From Tomocerus qinae (lineage: Eukaryota > Arthropoda > Collembola > Entomobryomorpha > Tomoceridae), in assembly GCA_020055645.1 (NCBI GenBank), contig CM034546.1:90086001-90150000 (forward strand): DNA of 64,000 nt, given 5' to 3'. Position numbers and translations under genes: made by a program. The notes under the pieces were generated by a model, which was not told the DNA's origin, did not search any database, and saw nothing but the letters and a program-made list of their open reading frames with translations. This document shows positions 25,234 to 38,800 of the stretch, piece after piece (within the stretch, counting starts at the first letter, position 1; each line of letters starts with the position of its first letter).

Positions 25234-28200
25234 AACGTAAACGTACGTACATAAATATAAATACAATACATACCTAATAAATAACCGTACGTAACTTGTA
25301 AGTAGTGTAAGGACTATAGATAAGGGATCTTAGCCTATCGTACATATTATATGCTACATTTAACATACCTATAACGTAATAAATTAAAATGTACTAAACC
25401 TAATAGTGTACTGTCAACCTATTGTAAACATATACATAAATAGTACATCTTATTATACAAACTACATAGATACATGAATACAGATTAGGACTACTCTACT
25501 ACTCCACATACAGAAATACCTATAGGTACTTACTACATTACATTATAAATACATATACTACGTAGTATTATCTCATAATAATGTATTGTAACAATTAATT
25601 AAGGATTACTGTGTGCATGTTAATAAGTACTATTACTACATACTATAATAATACCCTTTGACGATTCCTATTTCAAGTAACTCAGGAATCTCGCACCTTG
25701 TGTAGACACGGATGCAATTTATGGACCTCTATTAAGTGATATTTAAATAAATTATTATCTGTGCAAAAATAATCATCATACCAGTACATTTCTTACTCTC
25801 ATTCTAACAAACAATTGTCAAATAATCCTCCGTTCATAATCTCATAATTACCCCATCAATCACTAATAACCGTAATAACATTGCGAATAGCCCTGCACTC
25901 AGAATAATAATGCTCTACAACAATTCCCTTTTGCCTACTAACCCAGAGACTAAATATAAATCGTGAAAAACACTTTCATTCGCCATAATAGAAAAATCTC
26001 ATTTCAATGAAACTTGAGAGTTATTATGTAAATTGTGGTTTCCACATTTAATAATTGACAATAATAAGTTACGGGTAACTAATAACCAGCCCACCTGTTG
26101 CTTTCAATTTCGATGCATTGAATTGAAGGAAAAGTAATAAATGCCAAATGTCCATTCACATCATTGAGCCCAAAGTCGACGAAAAGGGGTTGCTTATTTA
26201 CATTATTGTATGTACATTCATTGTAGGTTAGACTTAGACGTAGGTACAGTATAACATCATTCGTTCTGTTTGATGGCGGGAGCAATTCCTCCCAGTCTCA
26301 CCTCACCTCTCTCCTTACCTACCTTCTACCTACATGCACTGCCACCAACTCTATCTAACTAACTCTAAGTAGTGAGATTGTCCAACACTCTGCAACTGCA
26401 TTGCACATACACATGTACACAGCCAAATGCAACATTAAACAAAACTCGACTCATGTCTCACGTTGAATTGAACAAGGGATAGGACGACTCTTCTTGTCCC
26501 ATTGTCAGTTTGGTGAAAGCCTTTGATGGTGCAGGAACATCCCACGACGCATCCTTTTTGTCCAGTTTCATCTGTTCGTGAAAAGTTCTCATCTGAAGTA
26601 CAAAACTTCTTTCTTCGTTCTGAGCTAATTAAAAGTCGACAAAGATGTAACAGAAAGTGAAAAAAATATCATTAGTGCGATTTACCATTTCAAAATATAA
26701 TTGAAAATAGTGTCTGTGAAGTTTGGTTAAAAGTGGCAGTGGCCTGTTTGTTACAAAAATTAATCGTACAAGTATCCAAATATGTGACAGTTTCGTGTGA
26801 ATTACTTCTCAAGTGACTTAGTATAATACATCGGGTCTAATTGGATTTAATAAGGATAATTATTAGCGAGGAAAACTGAATCGAACCAAGTTTAACGTAA
26901 CTGTAAGTATGGAATTATGTTTTATGAACTAGGCATAATTATTTTAATCTGACTTGACCTTTTGTTGCATTCTGTTGTGATGAGACGTGAGTTTTTCATT
27001 AATACTGCATGTAAGTATCAAGTGGGGAGATACCCTAGTAGGATGTTGCATAGTACAAGCCATTACATGATATAATAATTGCAGAAAACTCAGGCTAAGT
27101 CGCAAACATTATTTATACACAATGCAAGGTAAACACTACATAAATACATAAAATACATTACAGTACACTAGAGGTAATAAAGTAGAAGAGGAAGAACTTC
27201 TTCCCGGTGCACTTTGCTCGACTGTTCTTGTTTAATGAATAGCAAACCTAATAACTGCTGTATGTGTGTATAGCTTATAGTGAGTAGGTATAATATACTT
27301 GACTATTTATCCCTAGTTAGCATTATTAGCTCAGTTACATGATAAATTTTATATCTTTTCTAATGTAGTGCATTGAGTTTGGCCTGAAGAGGAAATGCCA
27401 GGTGGTTGGTTTATATTCAAGTAAATAGAGACAGTTCATACAATCAGTCTCGCATTTTATTTCAATGAATTTACTTGAAGAGTCTGCTAAAAAGTATATA
27501 ACAATAGAGGAAAACATAACCTTAGCTCCTACTACACGATAATGTGAGATATTTAAGTGGGTAATGTGAGGAGTCTTATTTTTATTAAATGTCATGTAAT
27601 ATTCCTAAGATATTATGCTCGTACCAGTTTGATAATATAATAGAGAACCTTACTACTTCAGTAGATCTGCTAATGGATTAACAATAGAGTGAGGATTGGC
27701 ATTAGCACCTGTCTTCCCATAGCAAAGGGTTAACGAATGCTAAATGTTAATTCTGCAGGAGTATTATGGCCCACTAAATACTCACGTGTACGTGTTTCTT
27801 TCAGCTATGCACGTACCTCTCTTCATGTATCCTAACGGTTGTAGCCTTTGTGATATTTACTTTTCTCTTTTTACAATAACCCATATGCCCTTACGTGTTC
27901 TTCAGGTGTTTCTCTTCTCAAAGTCTCGTTGTACTCTCCTAGTCAGTATTGGTCATATATCTGAAGAGTTGTTGTCCATTCATGTATTATTATGCTTCAA
28001 TTATTTTCTCACAGTCATACGATGTAAATGAATTGAAATGTCGGTATTGGAACAAATTCAATAATATCATGTCAATCAGTGAATTTACTGGATAGGAATA
28101 TAACGAGATAGAAAAGAAATTTCAGGTAGTGTAGACAAAAAAATTACCTTCGTTTTTACTAGTAGCCTGTCACATTCTCACAATTGTCAAACTATATATT

Positions 28201-29841
28201 CTGTGTGTACAAAACAAAAATTAGGATTGTAAATAAACAGCGTTCATAATTTAGTATGAAGACAGTCTCAGTCTTTCAGGAATCGTTGCAAATAGTCAAC
28301 TTGGCCAAATATAATAAACTACATGTATAGAATTACTAATTATTATTACATGGATTGTATTAAACTTTGAATAACAGGTAGGGTAGTGGTAATGGTGGTA
28401 GAATATTAAACAATAAATGCAGATGAGATCTTCTTCTACATTCATGACTACTATGTTGTTATGTATTGTTGCAAAAGATAAATATACCTAGTTGATAAGC
28501 ATCTACATGCATTGGGCAGAGTACATGGTATAGTAATCAATAATATACAAATGATACAGAATGCACCAAATGTAATTTATAATAAAATAATTTTATGTTA
28601 TCTTGTAGGAAAAGATCTCTTTTGTTCAAAGTACTTGGAAATGAATAAGGAAAAGAGGAATTAGTTTGTAGCAAAATGAAAATTTCTTTTTGAGGGCTTC
28701 TATTTAATGAGAAGTGAGCATCAAAGTATTTGAATGAAAATGATGTTTGTTAAAGTCATCATCATCGTGGATGCAGAAGATTGAAATTAATGAATAAAAG
28801 TGTCATATATAGATGTTTCTATAATTACTGTAGGAATGTGGGCACATATGTAGGATATGCATGCATAGAAGGAGTTGGGCTGTTGGTCATAAAAGCAGGC
28901 AGGGAAATAGTACGCATAGCATAGTAGAAATGCGTGTTGGACTTTAGTGGATTGAATTGAATAATGAATTGAGGGTATGAATGAATTTCCCGGAGGCAGT
29001 AGGCCAGTCAAGCAAAGAAAAGTCAAGTTACAGCAAAGGATGAAGTTTATACAAGACGGAGATGGGATGGAAGATGAGATTCGATGTTGTCTCTCTCACT
29101 ACTCAGATAGCCTAGTCAGTCAGCCAGATTGAAGTTAAAGTAAAATTTATATCTGAGAAGACGAGACAACAAACAGAATAAACGAGATTCGCCCATCTCC
29201 CGTTACTTCAATGAATGAATGCGTCTCTCTCGATACGAGAGACTTGTCTGTCTTGTCTCTCTCTCATCTGTTAAAGAACATCTTCTAATTTGGCAGATCA
29301 TTTCAGTCTCAGTCTGCAATATTGTGACAATTAACCCTCTCGGGTAATAAATAAATAATTGGCTCTATTATTCTTTCTGCTTTATGGCTTCCTACGACAG
29401 ACTGCAGTCAAATCATATCACTTACCTATACCTATACCTTCATAATTGCCATCCATTTGCATCCCAATCTCCTCCGAAATCAAATCAATCTATTATAAAC
29501 AAGTGTCATGTCGTGTTGAATCTTCGCTTCAATTGGATTGAATTGGAACGGCGGGTCATCATTCCTTACCTCGCGGTTTGATATTAATTTTGTGATAACG
29601 ATACTTAAGATTATCGCCATGTACTCCTTACAGATGAAATGAGTAGAAATAAGAAGATTCATTAATTAGAATATCTATCTGTACTATATATCTGTAATTC
29701 TCAACATTTACCTGCAATAAAAGCCTTACTAAAGTAATATAAGTAGAATTTAATAGAATGCAACTTGGTGTAAACAACTTAGGGAACAATAATAATATTC
29801 CCAAACCTAATTCAGATTTATTTTGAATATTTGTTTGACAG
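25234..29841. other. Intergenic region between the ZMIZ gene and Cad99C
   Basis: AT-rich, with no supported coding sequence. It must contain the Cad99C promoter, because the first coding exon of that gene begins after an acceptor-like tttgacag at about 29834-29841. Frames near 27335-28031 and 28787 lack codon structure and homology. Confidence 0.5.
26507..26902 (+). promoter_or_regulatory. Candidate promoter and 5' non-coding exon of Cad99C
   Basis: An initiator-like TCAGTTTG occurs near 26506, and a strong splice donor (CTGTAAGTAT, intron from 26903) follows about 400 bp later with no coding potential between. Together with the acceptor at 29841 this would make a 2.9-kb 5' intron. This is inference from splice consensus only. 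Confidence 0.25.
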
Positions 29842-29848
29842 AGATGAA

Positions 29849-32800
29849 ATGAGAACACGAAAGAGGGGACGAGTGACAGTGGGGCTTCTACTCGCAGCAG
29901 TGTTACAATTAATCTCGGCCATAAACATCGAACCAGCACCAGAGGAGAGCTCGACGGATATTCCGATAGCCACCCCCACCAGTCCTACAAGTAAGTCAAG
30001 TACATTTATTTTGGGAAGGAAGTGGAAATCTTAAATTGGGTTAAATGCATGGACACGACTGGCAAGTCTAAAATGGTAATTGATGGGCCGGTATTTGTGA
30101 CTACCTGGCACTTGTCTTCAAACGGAGCTAATTGCTTATGCCTATTTATGTGCATTTTGTAGGAAGCATTAGGCACGTAGCCCTTCGGAAAGAAGAATTT
30201 CTCTAACAAAAAGATCTATTTGTGTAGTAGTGGACAATAGTCGAGTCCAGGGAGTAAACAAAGCATTTGTTGCATTAAAGAGTACGTAGAGAAACGTAAA
30301 AGCGTGTAATGTAAAGGAGTGAGATGAACTAGATTAAAATGCGTTTCATTTTCTTACCTTCGGTTGGGGTTTACAAGATTTTCCGCCTGGCTGCCTACTG
30401 TCTTTTTCAATATGTTTCTTTCGATTTCGACGTTATTGATGCAGAACGGGGAAAGAAAGTCAAGTCAACTGAAGAAAAATCTTTTAATTAGGATTTCTAC
30501 TGCTATTCTGTGTTTGTCTAGTACAGCCAGAATGAATAGTCCTACGCACATAATGCAGTCAGAGACAAATGCATAAATTATCTCATGCACTCCAATTGAC
30601 ATAATGCATTTCAAAGTTTCTATTGTGTTTAGTTATAAGGACGAGAAATTGTTACATGCATTCAATTAGGTTTTTTAATCTTTTTCAATTCATGAGAGTC
30701 TCTCTTGCTAATCGAGTAAATATACTAATTGTAAATACACGAAGCTTATCTGCTAGTAATAAACGCTAAATGAATTCAAGTCAACTTGCAACTTTTTGTA
30801 TGAATACAGTAGCGGTGTGAAGTTTACATGCCTAAGGTCGTATCTACTCTCGGCAAAGTTTTTTAGATTTTCACATGAACTATTATGCATTGTGTGTAAT
30901 ATTGCAAGTACCTACACATAGTTATAGAAAATACAAAAATTCCCCCAACATAATCGAGTAAATATCAGAATGCCTACGCATAGAGTAGTACAGGTCGGCT
31001 GTTTTGTTGATGTTGACTTGGGTTAGTTATTCTTTATGTAAATAACCTACGAGCAAAGGTATTTGTTATCATGTTAGTTATTGTTATTGTGAGCGATAAA
31101 TTTTTAATTGAAGGTGAGAAATGTTTTGCTGTACGGGACTGGGATTTGTGTGTGTCAAATGTAGGCTCTATTTGTTATTTATCTATCGCAAAGGTTTAGG
31201 TACTCTTTAAGTTATGTGAACGAGTATTTGTGAAAGGGTCAAACTAATGTAACTAATCACAAGTTAAGTTGACTCGAGTTTGTAAAACCAAACCAAAGTC
31301 ATGACATGCCATTTGTTATTCCTAACCTAAACAATTTACTCAAGTAGAGAGGGTGATGAGTTAGAAAAGTATTCCAAAAATGTATTATAAATCGTGGAAT
31401 TTAAGTGGAGGGTCTCTGTTTGAGTCTATTATTTAATTTCTATTGAATTGACATGGCATGCTCTATGCTTTTGTATTATGAAATTCCCTTTCTTATTTCT
31501 TTTTGTTCTCACGGTGCGATTGACTCAATCTTTACACAGCATTGCATTGGTTTAATAAATTATAGGTATTTTGCCAGTATTATCTGCATCAGTATGACAA
31601 TCGCAGTTTTTGTAGCACAGAGAAGGTTGTATTTTATAGTAAGAATATCTACGTCATGATAATATGCAATTTATTTGGAGTATACACACATTTGCATGAA
31701 TTTACAAAGCTTGGTATTAAATAATCTTGATTTAATTAGATAAGATATGATACAAGTTAGTAAACCACGCATGTAAATGGAGTGGATGACATAATGGTTT
31801 AAAAAGTGTGTCTTTTCCATTGGAATTTGACATTTCAATTTGGAAATGGACTAGATTTTGGAGGAGTCGGCAATAGGACCAGCACAGGACAAGAGCAAAC
31901 CAGGATAAGGCTCGGCAAAAGTGTGACAACAGCCTAGAAGGCAAAAGCTCACAAGCACACCTACAAACGAACTAAGGCACGCTGAGCACGGATACTCGCA
32001 TTAAAGATATCAGAAGTAGTCCCGTTAGTTTTTCTTTCTTGGAGCTTATGTTTGTTGGTATGGATTGAAACCGGCTATAGTATGTTGAAAACGATATAGT
32101 GATATAACCGGCTGGGTGATAATCCGCAGGTTGAGATTTGTAGGTATGTAGTAGTAGTTGCATTGCAGGCTTTTCCAAGTGTGTCATCTTCTATTGAATA
32201 AGAGCCTCGTTTGGTTTGACTTGTTCTCCACATACTTATCCCTAATACTTTCTTACATTACATTATAATTATTATTGCGCACTAATACTGATGCTATAAT
32301 CCTTAACACTCGTTTACTAGAATCCTCAAATTCAAATGCACTTCAGAACATTCAAATGTGCCACATATCCATTCTGCAATGTCAGAAGCCAAGCCAAAGC
32401 CAAGCCACCGAACGTGTTGTTAAACTCAACTTGATTTGGCCCACCTTAATACTTACTTACTTCGTTTTGTTTAGGTCAATTGTTGCAGCACACACACACA
32501 GAATATTTGCATTTTCCGTCTTACCTCATCGTGTAAACATTTAAACATGTTATGATGTACATTCAATCATTGTTTTTCAGCTCTCTGATTTATTTTCTAT
32601 ATAACCTACTGACATTCTCCCTCCATTACGCAATCCATCCCAATTTTATTCTTCCTTTTGATTACATTTCTATAAACCAAGGTAAACTCTGTCAATTACA
32701 CGTTCTATTTACATTATGCTACAATTAATTAATGGACCAAATGCCAACTTTCGGAAATGTCAGAGGAATTCAATTACAAACTTTTTCTAGATCTGTCATT

Positions 32801-35800
32801 TGTTTACATTTACTCATCAAGGTCTAGGCTTATCAATCAATTTATTTTAGTACATCTCACCAGCAGATCACAATCGCGGCTCTCTGTGCGTACTTTATGA
32901 TGACATAGACAAAGACCTAATCATATTTATAAGCTTTTTATTGTGCACACAAGTCGCAGCTGAATATCGTGCATATACAGTTAAAGTTTTTATTCAAGAG
33001 GCAATACGATAATGATGCAAGTAAATATCTGCAATGTATGTATGCGTGGATATGGCTAATGTGCTATAGTATAAAGAGACATGACAGGCAGGAGGGAAAA
33101 GACGTACTGTAAAATAACAAAACGCATGCATTGTACTTACACCACAAAATGATTGTTGTCTATTGTCTATTTCATTAGTGAGTGTGTAAAGCAGTATGAA
33201 GAGTATATCAAGTGAGATGTGTTGTGTTCAACTGTCTAAAAATAGATTGGGTACAGTTAGAATGCTAATATTACGATCTCTAATGGAATTGAGGTCAGTT
33301 AGAGACGACTTTTTACGCGTTATTTATTTTCCAGGCCTTTCAATACCAGATCCTATAAATTGTGTATATTTGGAAATGCATTAAAATAACTTGTTCGTTT
33401 AGATATACAGTTATGATGTAGAGACAGTTTATTTTGTCTAAACGTAGCAATTGTAGATAGATCCAACTTGCTCCCACCCAGTCAATTAACCTATCTACCA
33501 ATTAAGCAGACAAGTAATAGGATTTTTAGGTGTTTTATTATGCATACTATGTTCGATGTGAGTTTTTTTGTGGTCAGTTGATGGTTTTCCTTGGTTTTCA
33601 CATTGGCTAGTTAAAATAAAACAAATTGTGCCTACAGAAGTACATAGGTATAATTTTAGTAGCCCAACTAATGTATCTGTGTAATGAATTGCGTCGGATT
33701 CCGAGAGTTGAATGTAATTTATGAGATTTTCTGCTGAGTAATGTAATTGTAATGAATCATTGGCCTCTAAACGACAGAAAATAGAGGAATATATTTTATT
33801 TTATAGCATTTGAATGTAGAAATGCTAAAATGCACTAGTTTTGCAATGCAATGAAATAGAGATATTTATCATCAGAGTGGCTTGGCCTGACTAATGAGTG
33901 CCCTTTGACAAAGCAAATTCCATGGCTGATCATAGGAGATTGCCATCGCTTTTTGTTCGTCCGTAGAACTCACAACTCACTCATCGTCATTTCAGCTGGT
34001 TTGTACTCTCTGGTGTATTTTTAGTGATGCAGGTACTGAATGCGGAAAATGATCTTGAATAGACAGTTTTTTAGCGAGTTGAGCCGCTTTGCTTGCTTAC
34101 TGTATAATAATGCATGCATATATAGATGAGGGAAATACCTATAGAAGACTTACCTGCCATACTATGAAATATGGTACAGAAATTGATATACGAGAATTAT
34201 ATAGTCGAAACAAAATAGACTTCCTCTAAAGAGAAATATTTCCAAAAGACAGGAAAGACTACTTCCTCCCTTTTGTTACAAAAAGGCAGCTCGCTCTTTG
34301 TTGTCCGAGTTTTCTTCTTTGGAATTATGACGAGATGATGGTAATGATTAGATGCATTGCAGTTATAAAAACGTTGATGAACATTCTGCGAGCTTTTGCT
34401 ACACTATTCAAGGATTTCGTTGTTATTATATGTTATTATGTACACAGGAGGAGAGCGTAGTCACATTAAACCACCATGTTTAGCAAGACACAGGGTTAAT
34501 CATACTATGATCATAGTGGTTATGCATGTATAATAAAATATGTACACCAAGGCAGATCCCAAAAGTAACCCTGCAATAATAATGTTAAATATTTATGTGT
34601 GTATCATTATTATTAATACCAACTAGTATGAAGCATTGCTATTATTATGAAAAATTCCGTGAGTACTAGAATGTGAGAGAGGTATGAACAATCCATGTAC
34701 CTGTTGTAAAACAAAAAATATGACCATTATTCAAAAATTGAATTCTCAGGTGAAAAACGACGCTTTTGTTTCTGTTTGGGCAATGTGTGCACGACTAAAT
34801 AATAATTAGACATTCGAAATGATGTTGCATTGGACAAACATGATTTTGAATATATTAGAAAGAGAAAACGATGGTGTTTGGGCAAACGTCAACACGAGGT
34901 TGTCACAAATACATGATGAATATTATTTTTGCAAGATTTGCATGGGAATTGCTTAAGTACAACTAGTTGCGATAATTTAGCAATTTGCTCTTCACTTTTC
35001 AAGACAATCACATCTCGTTTGCTTTTAATTTTAGATTTATGTCGATTGGAGAATGGCCTTTCGAGTATCATTGTGGACATTGAAGAAAGTGTCGGAGATG
35101 GTAAGTAATACACTCATAAAATGTTTATGCCAAAATAAAAGTAGTAAATCTGCTTTTATTTCTAGCTAGAAAATGTTTACTGATATGATTAACGGAGCGA
35201 AACCATGAAAGACTTATAAAAATCATAAAAACAAGAACTCTCAATGATTTCATTGGTTATTGCATTCGTAATGTGCGATAGTTGACTTATATGTTCTTGA
35301 AATTTATTCGCAAAAAATTAAGCTAAGGCCGTAATAAAATGCAAATAGTATAAACAAGAAAAATAAATGCAGCAATGTACCTGAGTGAGTGCAGTCACTC
35401 ACTACTGATGAAACGAATAAAAACTTGTTGTTTGGTGTGATGTGAGTTGACATTTCTAGAATAGAAACCCACTAAGCAGATTACAAGTGATTGGATGTAG
35501 AAAAGTGCATTTCTGATGAAATATCGATTGTTGTTTGAACTGTTTTCTTCAGTAATTAGACTATTAAGAGCGGAGGGGCATTAAGTAATTAAAATTTGTA
35601 ATAATGTGATGGAAATGGATGGATTTGTAGAAGTGACGCAGCCGACGACGCCGAAAGAGTTACCAATAATAGGCGATCCGTGGAGTCAAATTGACTTGAG
35701 CTTAGTCTATCCGAATGACAAGAGATACTTTCGTTTGCATGGGAAGAAATTGCAGCTGAGTCAGCCGCTTGATCGAGATCAGGATGATATTTCGTCAATT

Positions 35801-38800
35801 GTCTTTCAAGTAAGTATCCATTTTCTATAACGATCTCCTTGCGTCATCCGTCATCTAATGAGCTGCTCGATAAATAACACTTACTGGGTCAATATACCAA
35901 AGTCAACGCCTATTTGTGCACATAATGATTCGGATAATTGTTCAGCAAGTAGTCCAGCCCAGAATATACGAACGAACGAATTTGCATTAATTTCCACTTA
36001 CATGCGCTTATTAGTTATGTAGACGGAGAGTCTTGTTTTGTCAATTGAGATTTTGAGATTGAAAAAAGTTAAGCATCGCAGCAACAGTGAAATCCGTGCT
36101 AGATAAGATTCATAACATCCAGATCTCCACGATAGATAGAGGATGGTAGTCGTTGAATGTGTTTGGCGAGGTTATGCAGTTAGATGCAGATATCAAGTGA
36201 GACGTATTAAATCTTAAATTACGTTTGCCCTAGTTAAGATCAGGTCTTAGGACTTTTTTATTACATACATGAACAAAGTAAGTTAAAGTAAAGGTAATTG
36301 TACACACAACAACTTTCAACTGGTATTCCTACCCTATATACCTATATTATACCCTATACGAAGACTACATCGGATTCCTATGACAAGACACGACCATGTC
36401 AGTCTATTCACTTAAAATTCTAAAACTTGCTTTAGCCAATACTTTTTAATACATAGTACATAATACATGTACTTAGCTGAGAGAAAAGAATGCCCAATGC
36501 TACTAGCCAAAGGTGATTGTTGTTTTCGAGACTCATACAAAGGTGATACTGACTGCTATACTTCAGACATAATACAGTTTCGCTTAGCACCAACTCACAT
36601 GCTATATACGCAGACTAGTATCTACTAAGTATGTACCTCTTCTACATTCTCGTAGAATATTGGCTCTCTATGATAAATAATATAAAAAAATATTCTCACT
36701 TATCAGCTGAAATATCGCTTAAAAGGGAAGACAAGGCAAATGGCAAGATGTGTATAAAGGTATATCAGAGGGTAGGTATCGCAGTTTTTGCTTATCCTAG
36801 ATTATGTATGTACTCTCATAGTCCTCGTGTACTTTAGCAACTGTAGCAGCAATTGCTGACTCTCGTGCGAAAAGTCTTAGCCTCGATTCTCTAATTGTGA
36901 AATGTCATTGCCGTGATGTGATGTATTGTGGGATGCGTGGATTTAGCTATTTCGCCGTTTTGTTCACATGCCAAGTTATATATCTACCTACTTTATATAC
37001 AGTGTCATGTCATACAGTCCTGCAGATATCACAACTATTCAGTGAGAAATCCGTCTTTTCCTTTTGTTTTGCCAATAACTTCTTTTCAGAGGGGTTTTCT
37101 GGGTCTTTTGAATAATCGATAGTAGCTACTAAATACATTCTATAAACCTACGGCTAAAGGGTCTTTATACTTTTTTGATTCTATCGTCATTTGTATACAC
37201 AGAAGACTTTCTACGAATTTTCTGCGGTTTAGCATAGAGCTACAAGGCATATGAAAATGTGAATAGATTGGCGATAGATTTGGAACATAAGTTAATTGTT
37301 TAGACTGGTACAAGAGAGTATACTGCGATGGACATCACTTAAATCTAATTGTAAGAGCTTTTTATCTCGACTCCTTTTCCTCTTTGATCTACATTGTCGT
37401 GGGTGTTAGTGAAGTTGACTCTTGTCTTGTATTGGCGTGGGCTTTGAAAAAATTTCATTTTTATTGACCGTACATGAATAAGTCTGAGATCATACATGAC
37501 TCTATAGAGAATGAATGATTCTTTATTAAGATTCCTTGTTAGTACAAAACTGTCAGATTAGATGACTCATATCAACTTATGATAACGTACTTGCTATGAT
37601 TGTTGCCTTCATTGTATAAGGATAGTATGTATTATATATTAACAAATAGCATACATTTCCAAAAGTAGTTCTGTCAAATCTTGCACATAGGAAAGCAGAT
37701 GAAGGACAGGATCAGATGAGTTCATAAAATCCTTATATGTACCGAATTTAATTGAATATCTGAGACAGAAAATGAATAAAAGTCAGGCTGGTTTTCTCGT
37801 ACGTTTTCCTATCCAGTCTCATATCAGAGCTAAGTACATTGAAATTCAATCAAAATCATTTTTCACTTTTACTAATGGACGCAATTAGTAATGAAATTCA
37901 ATCAATGTGCCACTTAGTTGCGAAAAAAAACAAATATGCACTTGCAATCAAAGATTTCTTATTATTTTATCGCTGTTTCTGCAGGTTGTTTGTACATCTA
38001 AAGGTACACTGAATGAAACTGCAAGTTCAAGAACCATTCCTGTCATTCTGAGAGTATCAGACAAAAATGATAACGCGGTGAGTACATGATTTACCTGTTT
38101 TGGGTTTTATCGCTGAACTGAATATCGTTTGTCACTAGTGACCATTGTTTTAATAAATGCTTTTGTTGCAGCCGAAATTCATCGGAGAGCCATACGAAGT
38201 CAATATTCCTGAAGTAAGTCGTCAAATGATGTATTTGATGAAAGATTTGAAATACTTTTTAAAAATAATTACTAGAGAAATGTATGCCTTGTTAACCAAA
38301 AGTAAATTGTATTGGAACAGACGACTCAAGTGGGCGCAGTAGTATTTCGTAATATCCGAGCAAAAGATGCAGATGCAGGTGTGAACGGACTAGTCGAGTA
38401 TTTCATCGTAGATTCGGAATCAGAGAAACCAGAAGAGAATGGCTACGGAGTTTTTACTATCGGTTTGCCTCATCAAGGAATTGTTACCCTCAACCGCACA
38501 ATCGATTACGAGAAAAGCCAAAAGTTTTACGTTACTGTCGTTGCTTCTGTAATTTTTTTATTTTGGAACTACTAACTGATTGTCCAATATAACTGATTAG
38601 GATTGATTTGGTGTAATTGTAATTTTTGGTATTCACAGGATCGAGCATTTGATGCGAGATTAAGGAAATCGTCAACAACGACATTAACCGTGAATGTAAT
38701 AGATAATGATGATCAGCCGCCGGAATTCGTTCGTAAACAATACAATGCAACGGTGAGTTGTTTTTTCCTGGGGTTTTTGTTCATTGGAGGCAAACGCATT